A DNA stretch of 64,000 bases from an uncultured Lachnospiraceae bacterium (GCA_947575805.1 CANPOY010000004.1:33983-97982), one strand, 5' to 3'; counted from the stretch's first letter, positions 16,380 to 26,085 are shown. The notes: a model not told the origin generated them from the letters alone. A program made the numbers and translations.

Positions 16380-16708
16380 CAACTGTAGTGATCCGTAAAG
16401 ACAGAAAGGGTTCCTACAGGGGCTTTTACTGTATGGGACATGCCGGATATGCCGGGAAAGGTAAGCCGGATGTGCTGTGTGCAGCGATTTCGGCGCTGAC
16501 CATCGGCACTGTAAATTCGCTGGAAGCACTGGCAGGGGAAAGTATTTCGACTGTTCAGGATGATGAGACGGGCTTTCTCCGGTGTGATTTCAAAAGCGTA
16601 TTGCAGGAGAAATCCTCATTTCTGATGGATTCCATGGTATTTTCCCTGGAAAATATCAGCAGGGAGTACGGCGACAGATATTTACAAGTAAAATTCGAGG
16701 AGGTGTAG
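16376..16708 (+). CDS. prp: Ribosomal-processing cysteine protease Prp (YsxB)
   Basis: Small cysteine protease that removes the N-terminal extension of L27 in Firmicutes. The catalytic pair is visible as H22 ([10 protein letters not shown]) and C35 (PDVLCAAIS), with the conserved spacing between them. 110 residues, normal for the family. It overlaps rplU by 4 nt and is followed 4 nt later by rpmA, its substrate, in the standard rplU-prp-rpmA order. Confidence 0.93.
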   Translation: MTTVVIRKDRKGSYRGFYCMGHAGYAGKGKPDVLCAAISALTIGTVNSLEALAGESISTVQDDETGFLRCDFKSVLQEKSSFLMDSMVFSLENISREYGDRYLQVKFEEV

Positions 16709-16712
16709 ACCA

Positions 16713-16997
16713 ATGCTGAATATGAACCTTCAGTTATTCGCTCATAAAAAGGGAGTTGGTTCGTCCAAGAACGGCAGAGATTCCGAGTCTAAGAGATTAG
16801 GCGCGAAGAGAGCTGACGGGCAGTTTGTGAAGGCAGGTAATATTCTTTACAGACAGCGTGGGACCAGGATCCATCCCGGTGTCAATGTAGGACTTGGCGG
16901 AGACGATACTCTGTATGCTCTGGTTGACGGAGTCCTTCGCTTTGAAAGAAAGGGAAGAGACAGGAAACAGGCTTCTGTTTATCCGAAAGAGCAGTAA
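16713..16997 (+). CDS. rpmA: 50S ribosomal protein L27 with cleavable N-terminus
   Basis: Bacterial L27, 94 residues. The first nine residues MLNMNLQLF match the Firmicutes extension that Prp removes, giving a mature protein that starts AHKKG. The rest has the conserved [17 protein letters not shown] and [11 protein letters not shown]. The mature N-terminus reaches towards the peptidyl-transferase centre. Confidence 0.97.
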   Translation: MLNMNLQLFAHKKGVGSSKNGRDSESKRLGAKRADGQFVKAGNILYRQRGTRIHPGVNVGLGGDDTLYALVDGVLRFERKGRDRKQASVYPKEQ

Positions 16998-17011
16998 TGT
17001 GAATGCAGGGG

Positions 17012-17047
17012 GCTTCAAACCGAAGAGTTTGAAGTCCTTCTTTACTA
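17012..17047 (+). terminator. Weak terminator or attenuator between rpmA and obgE
   Basis: Stem GGCTTCAAAC / GTTTGAAGTC (one G-T pair) with loop CGAAGA, followed by CTTCTTTACT. The T tract is short, so partial read-through into obgE is expected. Confidence 0.5.
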
Positions 17048-17059
17048 TGAAAGTATTGA

Positions 17060-18364
<1,305 letters not shown>

Positions 18365-18406
18365 GCAGGAGTAGATGTATGCTGAAAGCATACAGGGGGT
18401 GTCAAA

Positions 18407-18703
18407 ATGACAAGTAAACAGCGTGCATATCTGAAAAGTCTTGCAAATAACCTGAATCCGATTTTCCAGGTGGGAAAGTCCAATCTGACGCCGGAACTGA
18501 CGGCTGCTATTGAGGAGGCTTTTCATAATAACGAGCTGATTAAGATCGGCGTTCTGAAGAACTGCGCCGATGATCCGGGTGAGATTGCTCAGATTGTTGC
18601 GGAGAGGACCCATTCCCAGGTAGTCCAGGTCATTGGTAAGAAACTTATTCTCTATAAGCCGGACAAGGATAAGCCCAAAATTATACTGCCCAGGGCCAAA
18701 TAG
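18407..18703 (+). CDS. yhbY: YhbY/CRM-domain RNA-binding protein
   Basis: Small CRM-domain protein associated with large ribosomal subunit assembly. 98 residues, with the family features LTSKQRAYLKSLA-like start (here MTSKQRAYLKSLAN), NPIFQVGKSNLTPEL, NELIKIGVLKN and the C-terminal QVIGKKLILYKP. In many Firmicutes nadD follows directly. Here the next gene is yqeK. Confidence 0.9.
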   Translation: MTSKQRAYLKSLANNLNPIFQVGKSNLTPELTAAIEEAFHNNELIKIGVLKNCADDPGEIAQIVAERTHSQVVQVIGKKLILYKPDKDKPKIILPRAK

Positions 18704-18756
18704 TTCTTGTACGGCAGACAGCCGGCAAAACGGACAGCCGGCAGGAGGAATTCGTC

Positions 18757-19338
18757 ATGGAGGACGCAAAGCTGTTAAGAAAACTGAGAAAAGAAATGCA
18801 GAAGGTACAGGACGGGAAGCGCTATGAGCATACGCTGGGGGTGGAATTCACGGCCGCGGCGCTTGCCATGCGGTACGGCGCTTCCGTCATGGATGCACAG
18901 GTGGCAGGAATACTGCACGATTGTGCCAAATGCCTGTCAGATGAGAAAAGGTTGAAAATCTGTAAAAAGCACAACATTCCCGTATCGGATGTGGAGCGCA
19001 GAAGTCCGTTCCTGCTGCACGGGAAGGCAGGCGCCTGTCTGGCGGAGGGAAAATACGGTATTCAGAACAAACCTGAGATTCTGAACGCGATTCGATACCA
19101 TACTACAGGGCGGGAAAACATGAGCCTTTTGGAGAAAATTGTATTTGTAGCGGATTATATTGAGCCTGGCAGGAGACATGCTCCCAATCTGACGGAAATC
19201 CGGAATCTTGCTTTTGAAAATCTGGATGCTGCAGTACTGTGTATTCTGAAGGATACCCTGGATCATCTCAAAACGGCGGGCGGAGAAATTGACCCTATGA
19301 CGGAGACGGTTTATCGTTACTATCTGGACAGACAATAA
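18757..19338 (+). CDS. yqeK: YqeK-type HD-domain Ap4A hydrolase
   Basis: HD-superfamily metal phosphohydrolase. In the YqeK family it cleaves Ap4A symmetrically to two ADP. The metal ligands lie in YEHTLGVE, ILHDCAK, LLHGKAGA and VFVADYIEPGR. 193 residues, single domain. A GCAGGAGG precedes the ATG. The order yhbY-yqeK-rsfS is the common Firmicutes order with nadD left out; only 53 nt separate yhbY from yqeK. Confidence 0.9.
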   Translation: MEDAKLLRKLRKEMQKVQDGKRYEHTLGVEFTAAALAMRYGASVMDAQVAGILHDCAKCLSDEKRLKICKKHNIPVSDVERRSPFLLHGKAGACLAEGKYGIQNKPEILNAIRYHTTGRENMSLLEKIVFVADYIEPGRRHAPNLTEIRNLAFENLDAAVLCILKDTLDHLKTAGGEIDPMTETVYRYYLDRQ

Positions 19339-19395
19339 TCAGCATTGTCCGCGGGAATCTGCAGCCTCCCGGTAAGGACACGCAAAGGAGAGTTT

Positions 19396-19758
19396 ATGGA
19401 AAAAGAGAAATCAAGGGAGATGGCCATGGCGGCCATTGACGCATTGGAAGACAAAAAGGCGGAGGATATTCATGTGATCGACATCAGTGAGGTTTCCGTG
19501 ATCGCCGACTACTTTATCATTGCAGGCGGAAGCAACCGTAGTCAGATCCAGGCGCTCTGCGACAATGTGGAGGAAAAGCTGGGCAGGGCCGGAAACGCCG
19601 TCAGGCAGATCGAAGGCTATGACACGGCAAACTGGATTCTGATGGATTTTGGAGATGTGATCATTCATATCTTCGATAAGGAAAACAGGCTTTTGTATGA
19701 CCTGGAGAGAATCTGGCGGGACGGCCGTCAGATTGGGATAGACGATCTGAAAAGGTAA
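19396..19758 (+). CDS. rsfS: Ribosomal silencing factor RsfS
   Basis: Binds L14 and blocks subunit joining when nutrients are scarce. Family stretches: AIDALEDKKAEDIHVIDIS, IADYFIIAGGSNRSQIQAL, EGYDTANWILMDFGDVIIH and LYDLERIW. The frame is open further upstream, but AAAGGAGAG places the start at the ATG at 19396 (120 residues). Last gene of the rightward ribosome block. Confidence 0.93.
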   Translation: MEKEKSREMAMAAIDALEDKKAEDIHVIDISEVSVIADYFIIAGGSNRSQIQALCDNVEEKLGRAGNAVRQIEGYDTANWILMDFGDVIIHIFDKENRLLYDLERIWRDGRQIGIDDLKR

Positions 19759-19791
19759 CTGACTGCCAGATGAGAACAAAGCACGACAAAC

Positions 19792-19845
19792 GGGAGGGAT
19801 CAACATTCTGTTGAGTCCCTCCCACCTGTTTTTGTCAGGTTTTTT
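19792..19845. terminator. Bidirectional terminator between convergent rsfS and DUF378 genes
   Basis: GGGAGGGATCAAC / GTTGAGTCCCTCCC (one bulge) with loop ATTCT, followed by a second small hairpin ACCTG / CAGGT and six Ts. On the other strand the same DNA gives hairpins flanked by T-rich bases, serving the leftward gene. Confidence 0.65.
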
Positions 19846-20050
19846 CGCTCCGGCTGCCCAGGTGCATATAGAAGCTGATGAGATAAAGACCGCAAAGTCC
19901 GACAAGGCCGTATACGATTCTGGAAACCCACGACATATTTCCAAAAATGAAGGCCACCAGGTCAAAACGGAAGATACCGATCAGCAACCAGTTAAGCGCA
20001 CCTACAATAACAAGGGTAAGCGCAGTGCCGTCCAAGTATTTGTTTCCCAT
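19835..20050 (-). CDS. DUF378 small membrane protein
   Basis: A 71-residue protein with two hydrophobic segments and the DUF378 (YuzA-like) signature: TALTLVIVGALNWLLIGIF, then DLVAFIFG, then RIVYGLVGLCGLYLI. Function unknown. Good ribosome binding site (GAGGTAGGT). The lexA stop lies 110 nt upstream on the same strand; the stretch between holds only a small CGGTT/AACCG hairpin. Confidence 0.8.
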   Translation of the reverse strand: MGNKYLDGTALTLVIVGALNWLLIGIFRFDLVAFIFGNMSWVSRIVYGLVGLCGLYLISFYMHLGSRSEKT

Positions 20051-20160
20051 ACCTACCTCACATTCTGCACGGTTTTGGAACCGGCTGTAATAGTTTCTGC
20101 AATTTATCCCTGTTTATTCATTTTTTTGATATTTATTTTCCTGACTGAATCAGTTACCGC

Positions 20161-20778
20161 CTATCGGAAGAAGCGAAGCACTCCGTATACCCGGCCCAGA
20201 ATCTGACAATTTTCCACAATAATGGGATCCATGGTGTCATTTTCAGGCTGTAAGCGGATATGGCCGTCTTCTCTGTAATAGGTCTTGACAGTGGCGGAAT
20301 CGTCAATCAGCGCAACCACGATTTCTCCGTTATTTGCCGTGCTGCAGGAGTTCACAAATACCTTGTCGCCGTCAAGAATGCCGGCATTTACCATGGATTC
20401 ACCTCGTACGTTGAGGATAAAAGATTCTCCCTTGGGTACCACGTCGGCGGGAACAGGGAAGTATTCTTCAATGTTTTCCTCGGCAAGGATGGGTTGGCCT
20501 GCCGCAACGTTACCGATAATGGGAATACTGACCATCTCCGTACGCACCATCTGAAAGCTGTCGTCGCAGATTTCAATTGCCCTGGGCTTAGTAGGATCGC
20601 GGCGGATGTAACCGTTCTTCTCCAGGGTTTCCAGATGGGAATGAACGGAAGAGGTGGACTTTAAATTCACCGTCTCGCAGATCTCCCGCACTGTAGGGGG
20701 ATACCCCTTTTTTAAAATTTCTTCTTTGATATAATCAAGAATTTCCTGTTGCTTTGCAGTAATCTTTCCAAATCCCAT
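20161..20778 (-). CDS. lexA: SOS repressor LexA
   Basis: Repressor of the DNA-damage response that cleaves itself when bound to RecA filaments. N-terminal winged helix (about residues 8-65, with [20 protein letters not shown]), cleavage site A93-G94 in NVAAGQP, catalytic S128 (RGESM) and K165 (ATVKTY). 205 residues from the ATG at 20778; an in-frame TTG six nt upstream is possible but too close to the GGAGG. Two LexA-box-like sequences overlap its promoter, indicating autoregulation. Confidence 0.97.
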   Translation of the reverse strand: MGFGKITAKQQEILDYIKEEILKKGYPPTVREICETVNLKSTSSVHSHLETLEKNGYIRRDPTKPRAIEICDDSFQMVRTEMVSIPIIGNVAAGQPILAEENIEEYFPVPADVVPKGESFILNVRGESMVNAGILDGDKVFVNSCSTANNGEIVVALIDDSATVKTYYREDGHIRLQPENDTMDPIIVENCQILGRVYGVLRFFR

Positions 20779-20822
20779 CGGCAATATACCTCCTCTGTGG
20801 CGCTCGCATGCTATTTTTATTC

Positions 20823-20875
20823 AGTGTATCATAATCAATTCAAAAAAGCAAACATATATTCCAAAAATATGTTCG
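20823..20875 (-). promoter_or_regulatory. lexA promoter with two LexA (SOS) boxes
   Basis: On the minus strand: -35 TTGCTT (20846-20851), 17-bp spacer, extended -10 TGA-TACACT (-10 at 20823-20828). Relative to the Firmicutes box CGAACATATGTTCG, CAAACATATATTCC (20849-20862) matches 11/14 and CAAAAATATGTTCG (20862-20875) matches 12/14. The first overlaps the -35. Confidence 0.65.
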
Positions 20876-20924
20876 AACGCAGACATCTGCCATCGGGGAC
20901 GAATGTAAATCTGCTTACTATGGA

Positions 20925-21812
20925 TCAGTGTTCGGCAGAGGTCTGCTGGTGCCGGGTGAACCGGAAGTCCTTGGGAGACATGCCCCGGGTTTTTCGGAAG
21001 GCATCCCCAAAGTAATTGCCGCTTGAGAAGCCGCATGTAAGGGCTATTTCCGTGACGGACATACCGGTGGTGAGGAGGAGCTTTTCCGCATTTTCCAGCC
21101 GGATATGGGTCAGATATTCTTTGAAGCCAAGCCCCACGGCTTTGTGGAACTTCCGTGAAAACCAGGCAGGGCTCATATGAACATAATCTGCTACAGTATC
21201 CAGGGTCAGAGGCTCGCTGTGGTGGGCATATATATAGCGGGCGGCCTCCTGGATTACGGCATCCTCAGGATCCAGAGGCTGTGAGGATTGCTCCGGATTC
21301 CGACATCGTCCCAGGAAAGCAAGCAGCTGGAAAAGAAGGCTTTTGATCTGGATCCCGGAATAACAGTCCCCGGTCAGAGTTTCACCTGACATCTGCAGGA
21401 AAAGCTCCCTTACATAGTCCAGCCGCTCTCTGGGAATGGAAATCCTGTGTCTGGAAAAGATAAGTTCCGGACCGCCGCCCTGGCATTGAGCGGCAAAGTA
21501 TTCAATGTATGCCGGGACAAAATTGGCAGTGAAGCGCTCTGCCGGCTGACCGGAGCCGTATATGGTCTGATGCAGCTGGTACGGGGCCAGCAGGACCAGA
21601 TCGCCGGCGGAAAGATAATAGATGGTATGGTCTATAAACATCCTGCAGCTGCCGGACATCAGGAAATACAATTCGTAATAGGGATGGTAATGGGGCTTCT
21701 CCATGGAAAATGCCTGGGGACGCCGGGCGCGTTCCACCATAAATTCACTTACCGTATTTCGAAAAGTGTTCTCTGGATCTGCAGGTATGTCCGTATTCAT
21801 TTCGGCTGCCAT
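20925..21812 (-). CDS. AraC-family transcriptional regulator
   Basis: Two-domain regulator of 295 residues. An N-terminal cupin-like ligand-binding half contains PHYHPYYELYFLMSGSC. A C-terminal double helix-turn-helix contains LDTVADYVHMSPAWFSRKFH and TGMSVTEIALTCGFSSGNYF. The start is set at 21812, where GGAGG lies 6 nt upstream; the frame extends 16 codons further without a good site. It is divergent from the MATE gene and is the natural candidate to control it. The ligand is unknown. Confidence 0.88.
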   Translation of the reverse strand: MAAEMNTDIPADPENTFRNTVSEFMVERARRPQAFSMEKPHYHPYYELYFLMSGSCRMFIDHTIYYLSAGDLVLLAPYQLHQTIYGSGQPAERFTANFVPAYIEYFAAQCQGGGPELIFSRHRISIPRERLDYVRELFLQMSGETLTGDCYSGIQIKSLLFQLLAFLGRCRNPEQSSQPLDPEDAVIQEAARYIYAHHSEPLTLDTVADYVHMSPAWFSRKFHKAVGLGFKEYLTHIRLENAEKLLLTTGMSVTEIALTCGFSSGNYFGDAFRKTRGMSPKDFRFTRHQQTSAEH

Positions 21813-21995
21813 AATGTACCTCCGCACCTTCTTCAGGATGTTACTTTTAGATATGAACAAAAAATCTGTAATATTATAAAAAAATCAATTTAAAAACAGT
21901 ATAATTACTTTTATTTTTGTTATATCATAGGCCTGTATTTCAAGTCAAGATATTTAGGGTCAGGTATTTTAGATCAGATTTTGCAGGAGAAGAGT
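21813..21995. promoter_or_regulatory. Divergent araC/MATE intergenic region
   Basis: AT-rich 183-bp spacer with back-to-back -10-like elements: TATAAT on the minus strand at 21873-21878 (towards araC) and TATAAT on the plus strand at 21900-21905 (towards MATE). Neither has a good -35, which fits activator-dependent promoters. The operator cannot be defined by eye. Confidence 0.4.
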
Positions 21996-23477
21996 ATGCA
22001 GGCATTTTTATCAAAAAAAGACGAGAAGTTCCGGGAATTTGCCCAAAACGGCCACATGGGAAAGGTGGTGCTGCAGCTTGGCCTGCCGCTGGCGCTGTAC
22101 CAGAGTCTGAACCAGCTATTCAAAATTCTGGATACGCTTATGGCGTCCCATATCGGAAGTTCCACCGTATCCGCCGTGGCTTATCTGTCTCAGATTCACC
22201 TGATGCTGTCGGCTATTGGAGGCGGTCTGGCAGTAGGCTCAAGCATAAAGATCAGCGAAGCGTACGGGGCCGGAAAATTTGAACTGGTAAAGCGCAGGGT
22301 CAGCACCCTGTTTGCCATGTGTATCATATTGGGAGGCGGGATTTTGCTGCTGCTTGCGCCTTTTACACCGCAGTTTCTGCGGCTTATGAACACACCGGAA
22401 GAGTTTATCGCGGAGGGCAGCGCTTATTTTGTGCTGGAGCTGGTGGCTATGGTCATCACCTTTTTTAACAGCGTGTATATCGCCATAGAGCGGGTCAGGG
22501 GCAATTCCAGGCGCATTTTGTATCTGAATATGTCGGTGATTGCGGTGAAGCTGAGCTTGACGGCGTGGTTTGTATACGGGCTGGCGGGAGATGTCACCAT
22601 GATAGCCATAGCGACAATCCTATCCCAGCTTGTACTGCTGACAGCAGCCGTCGTCAATCTGCACCACGGGGAAAATGTGTTTGGATTTTCACTGAGGGCC
22701 ATAGATTTTAAAGGAGAGGTGGTCAAACCTATGGTTAAGCTGTCTGTCCCGGTCATTGTGGAAAAGGCAGCGTTTGCCATGGGAAAGGTGGTGGTCAATT
22801 CCATGAGTACCGTCTATGGCTCCCTGACCGTGGGTGCGCTGGGAATCTCCAATAATATCGGCGGTATTACCACCATGCCTCAGAACGGCTTTCAGGAGGG
22901 CGGCTCCGCCATTATCAGCCAGAACCTGGGTGCAAAAAAAACGGAACGCGCTCTGTCTGCCTTTCAGTGGACATTGCTTGTCAATGTAATATGCGGCATG
23001 ATTTTTATGAGTTTATCTCTGATCTTCTTAAGACCACTGTCGAGCCTGTTTGCCAAGGGCGATGCGGAATTTGCCGGAATGATAGCGGAGGTTTACCGGC
23101 TGGAGGCCCTGGGTGCGATTCCCCTGGGCGTAAATGCGGCGGTAATGGGAATGCTCTATGGTTTTGGAAAAACAAAGGTCACCCTCTTTATGAACTTCTG
23201 CCGGGTATTTGTGTTCCGCATTCCGGTTTTGTGGGCCTTGCAGCAGTTTACAGACCTGGGCAATGTCAGTGTCGGAATCGTAATGGTGGTGAGTAATGTC
23301 TGCAGCGGTATTCTGGCAGCGGTAATCGGCATTATTGAAATCAGAAAGCTCCGCAGGATGTCTGTCTCCGACGGCATGGAATCCGGAAAGCTGTCCGGTA
23401 TGTCTGCCTCCCGCAGCGGGAAATCGACGGCTACCGAAGAACAGTCATCTGAGGTCAAAGCAGCATCAGAAGAATAA
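21996..23477 (+). CDS. MATE-family multidrug/metabolite exporter
   Basis: Cation-coupled efflux protein with about twelve membrane segments in two homologous halves. The first half has LPLALYQSLNQLFKILDTLM and the second VPVIVEKAAFAMGKVVVNSM. 493 residues from the ATG at 21996, which has AGGAG 6 nt upstream. The C-terminal 35 residues are a hydrophilic Ser/Glu-rich tail. The substrate is unknown. Divergent from an AraC regulator, forming an apparent inserted cassette between lexA and the YneA-like gene. Confidence 0.88.
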   Translation: MQAFLSKKDEKFREFAQNGHMGKVVLQLGLPLALYQSLNQLFKILDTLMASHIGSSTVSAVAYLSQIHLMLSAIGGGLAVGSSIKISEAYGAGKFELVKRRVSTLFAMCIILGGGILLLLAPFTPQFLRLMNTPEEFIAEGSAYFVLELVAMVITFFNSVYIAIERVRGNSRRILYLNMSVIAVKLSLTAWFVYGLAGDVTMIAIATILSQLVLLTAAVVNLHHGENVFGFSLRAIDFKGEVVKPMVKLSVPVIVEKAAFAMGKVVVNSMSTVYGSLTVGALGISNNIGGITTMPQNGFQEGGSAIISQNLGAKKTERALSAFQWTLLVNVICGMIFMSLSLIFLRPLSSLFAKGDAEFAGMIAEVYRLEALGAIPLGVNAAVMGMLYGFGKTKVTLFMNFCRVFVFRIPVLWALQQFTDLGNVSVGIVMVVSNVCSGILAAVIGIIEIRKLRRMSVSDGMESGKLSGMSASRSGKSTATEEQSSEVKAASEE

Positions 23478-23520
23478 CGGTTTTTTCCTAATAAAACAGA
23501 CTTTCCATAACTTTCAAAAA

Positions 23521-23606
23521 AGAAAATATGTTCGATTTTCAGTTGACAAACATTTGTTCTTGTTTTATAATACAAATACAGAACAAATGTTCCGAACATG
23601 TGAACG
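23521..23606 (+). promoter_or_regulatory. Consensus promoter overlapped by several LexA boxes
   Basis: -35 TTGACA (23543-23548) and -10 TATAAT (23566-23571), spacer 17: a perfect sigma-A promoter. LexA-box-like sites: AGAAAATATGTTCG (23521-23534, 12/14), CAAACATTTGTTCT (23547-23560, 11/14, between the -35 and -10), AGAACAAATGTTCC (23580-23593, 11/14) and CGAACATGTGAACG (23593-23606, 11/14). A strong promoter under tight SOS repression is the likely reading. Confidence 0.8.
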
Positions 23607-23625
23607 CATTGAAAGGGTGAAAGCC

Positions 23626-24018
23626 ATGGGAAAGCACAGAAATCTTCAGGAGATGAGCGACAGAGAACTGAGACAATACGGGCGGGTTATACGGCTTCGC
23701 AGAGAGCGCAGAAGAAAGGCGGCAGCGGCGGTTCTTACCGTGTTTGCCACTGTCTGCATAATCATGATTTGTGCCATATCTTACAGCACCATCAGGTCAA
23801 AGGCAAGCAACGGTTTTAAATACTATACCCAGGTGACGGTTGAGTCAGGAGAGAGTCTGTGGGAACTTGCGGAAGCTTATATTGACTATGAATTTTATAA
23901 GGATAAGGACAGCTACATCGCAGAGATCCGAAGAATTAACCATCTGGACGGGGACGGCAGTCTGGTGGCCGGTCAGCGCCTGATTTTGCCCTATTATTCT
24001 GCGGACTTCGTATATTAG
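23626..24018 (+). CDS. YneA-like SOS-induced LysM membrane protein
   Basis: A 130-residue protein with a basic cytoplasmic N-terminus, one membrane segment (about residues 32-55) and a C-terminal LysM domain (about 67-125, with VESGESLWELAEAYI and GDGSLVAGQRLILPY). This is the architecture of YneA, the Bacillus cell-division inhibitor made during SOS. The LexA boxes over its promoter support the same role: delaying division after DNA damage. In Bacillus yneA lies divergent and next to lexA; here an AraC/MATE pair separates them. Sequence identity to YneA was not tested. Confidence 0.78.
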   Translation: MGKHRNLQEMSDRELRQYGRVIRLRRERRRKAAAAVLTVFATVCIIMICAISYSTIRSKASNGFKYYTQVTVESGESLWELAEAYIDYEFYKDKDSYIAEIRRINHLDGDGSLVAGQRLILPYYSADFVY

Positions 24019-24112
24019 AGCGCCCAAATAATCAAGCCTTTTTATACGTTCATTACAGAGGAGTATTTCACTTTGGAAATTGGTGCATGCAGGGATTAAT
24101 ATAGGCTGGTTT

Positions 24113-25180
24113 TCAGTCAGTTCCCTTTTCCCGCAGCCGTACTACATTGGCGGCCCGCCTGCGCCGCTCATCATCCTGGGCAGCATAGTGCTTCCTGGTG
24201 GTATTGACGTCCTTGTGTCCCAATACATCAGCCACCAGATATATATCTCCTGTCTCCTGATATAGTGTGGTGCCATAGGTACTCCGCAGTTTATGGGGAG
24301 TAATTTTCTTCAGGGTAGTGACCCGGGAAGAGTATTTTTTCACAAGGTTTTCCACGGAACGAACAGCCATCCTGCGGTTCTGCAGAGAGAGGAAGAGCGC
24401 GTTTTCGTGTCCCTGTTCAGGAATGATGTGATGCCGTTCTTCAAGATAGTCCAGAAGGGCAGTTTCCACCTCACCTCCAAAATATACAATGGCTTCATAG
24501 CCGCCTTTGCGGCGTATTTTAATCCCGCACACATCGAAATTGACGTCCTGAATGTCCAGTCCGACACATTCGGACACACGGATACCGGTTCCCAGCAGGA
24601 GGGTCAGCAGTGCCACATCCCGCAGCTTTGTCTTCTTATGATATTCCAGCTCTTTTTTTGTCAGCTTCGTACCGTCCTCCACCTGATCCAGCAGCATTGC
24701 CACTTCATTCGGTTCCAGACGAATGATTTCCTTGGCGTGCTTTTTGGGCATGGGAACCAGTGCGGCAGGATTGCTTTTTATCAGCTCGCTCTGGTAAAAA
24801 TAGTTATAAAAACTGCGCAGTGCGGCCAGTTTTCTTTCCTTGCCCCGCTCGTCGTTGGTGATTTCCCGGCCGTCCTTTTCATAATAGGACATATATTCCA
24901 GATATTCTTCAATGTCGATTCTGGTCAGCTGCTCCAGCACCTCCAGTGAGAATTCCTTTATTTCCGTTTTTGCACAAACCGGATTCTTTTCATGCAGGAA
25001 TTCAAAAAAGAGCCTTAGGTCATAGGCGTAGGCAAGTCTGGTACGAGAGGATGTATATTCCTCGATTCCCCGGAAAAATGTACGGCAAAAGGAGGGAAGA
25101 GTTTCCAGTACTGTCCGCATTTTCAGGATATTCTGCTTGTTTTGCTCGTCATGGTAATTATTTGGATTCATCACAGCCAT
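24113..25180 (-). CDS. Tyrosine recombinase (Xer-like)
   Basis: Site-specific recombinase of 355 residues with an N-terminal SAM-like core-binding domain (about 30-150) and a C-terminal catalytic domain. The full set of active-site residues is visible: R201 (GTGIRVSE), K225, H296 and R299 (HKLRSTYG), H322 (VLGHKDVN) and the nucleophile Y332. There are no attachment-site repeats, excisionase or phage genes nearby, so it is more likely a resident chromosome-dimer (Xer-type) recombinase than a mobile-element integrase. It converges with the YneA-like gene. Confidence 0.85.
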   Translation of the reverse strand: MAVMNPNNYHDEQNKQNILKMRTVLETLPSFCRTFFRGIEEYTSSRTRLAYAYDLRLFFEFLHEKNPVCAKTEIKEFSLEVLEQLTRIDIEEYLEYMSYYEKDGREITNDERGKERKLAALRSFYNYFYQSELIKSNPAALVPMPKKHAKEIIRLEPNEVAMLLDQVEDGTKLTKKELEYHKKTKLRDVALLTLLLGTGIRVSECVGLDIQDVNFDVCGIKIRRKGGYEAIVYFGGEVETALLDYLEERHHIIPEQGHENALFLSLQNRRMAVRSVENLVKKYSSRVTTLKKITPHKLRSTYGTTLYQETGDIYLVADVLGHKDVNTTRKHYAAQDDERRRRAANVVRLREKGTD

Positions 25181-25194
25181 TTATTATAAGCCTC

Positions 25195-25911
25195 CTATTT
25201 TGCCCAGCCCTTCAGATTGCTGTTTACGATCGCGGTAAACATTCGCTCCTTTACACCCGGATTTTCCAGGTTCAGGCTTCTCAACAGATTTTTGACGTAT
25301 TCCCTCTTTGTGTATCCGTCTGCCGGACAGGGACTTTTGACCACGGGAACATCATATTTATGAACAAAACCGATGACATCCGCCTCATTCATATACATAA
25401 GGGGACGAAGAACAGTAAGCTCCATACGGTCCAGGTAGGTTACCGGGGCAAAGGTATGAAACCGGCCTTCAAAAATCAGAGACATGAGCATGGTTTCCAC
25501 TACATCATCCTTGTGATGGGCGTAGGCTATTTTATTACAGCCTGCATCCCTGATAGCCTGGTTCAGCGCACCCTTTCTCATTTTGGCGCAGAGTGAACAG
25601 GGATTTTCCTCCTTACGCTCCTCAAAGATGACCTGGGCAATATCTGTTTTGACAACGGTATATTCCACCCCCATGGAGGTACACAGCTCCCTGATTCTGT
25701 CCAGCTTCAGATTTTCAAATCCCAGATCCACAGTAACCCCATGTATGTCAAAGTGCAGAGGATAGAACCGCCGCAGGCCATTTAAGGCATAGAGCAGCGT
25801 AAGGCTGTCTTTGCCTCCGGAAATGCCCACAGCGATCCGGTCTCCCTCGTCAATCATATGGTAATCGTCCACAGCTCTGCGGACATAGCTTAATACCTGT
25901 TGCAATTTCAT
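25195..25911 (-). CDS. TtcA-type tRNA thiolation ATPase
   Basis: Adenine-nucleotide alpha hydrolase (PP-loop) of the TtcA/TilS superfamily. The PP-loop is VGISGGKDSLTLLYAL. A CxxC pair (ENPCSLCAKMR) and a third cysteine in SPCPADG match the cysteines that hold a 4Fe-4S cluster in TtcA, which makes 2-thiocytidine in tRNA. The start is taken at 25911, downstream of AAAGGGAT; a longer start at 25953 lacks a clear site. It lies 14 nt ahead of the recombinase gene on the same strand, so the two are probably co-transcribed. Confidence 0.82.
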   Translation of the reverse strand: MKLQQVLSYVRRAVDDYHMIDEGDRIAVGISGGKDSLTLLYALNGLRRFYPLHFDIHGVTVDLGFENLKLDRIRELCTSMGVEYTVVKTDIAQVIFEERKEENPCSLCAKMRKGALNQAIRDAGCNKIAYAHHKDDVVETMLMSLIFEGRFHTFAPVTYLDRMELTVLRPLMYMNEADVIGFVHKYDVPVVKSPCPADGYTKREYVKNLLRSLNLENPGVKERMFTAIVNSNLKGWAK

Positions 25912-26009
25912 GGTTGTTTCATCCCTTTGCTTTTCTGATAGTTCCAAAGTCATGTAATCATGCAGGCATGATGATCCTGGCTATTCCCTGGTATCATTCT
26001 ATTATTTTT

Positions 26010-26085
26010 TTGTCGGAAAAACAATAGAGGAATTATATTTTGTGCAAGCGGGGAAATACTGAAAGTGTAAATATCATAATTATAT
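26010..26085 (+). promoter_or_regulatory. Possible rubrerythrin promoter with PerR-like box
   Basis: -35 TTGTCG (26010-26015), 18-bp spacer, -10 TATATT (26034-26039). Downstream, 26071-26085 (ATATCATAATTATAT) matches 11 of the 14 defined bases of the PerR box TTATAATnATTATAA. The AT-rich context makes a chance match quite possible. Confidence 0.35.

Noticed and set aside
24113..25180. Recombinase considered as the integrase of a mobile element
   Set aside because: No att-like repeats, tRNA gene, excisionase or phage/conjugation genes nearby; a resident Xer role fits better.
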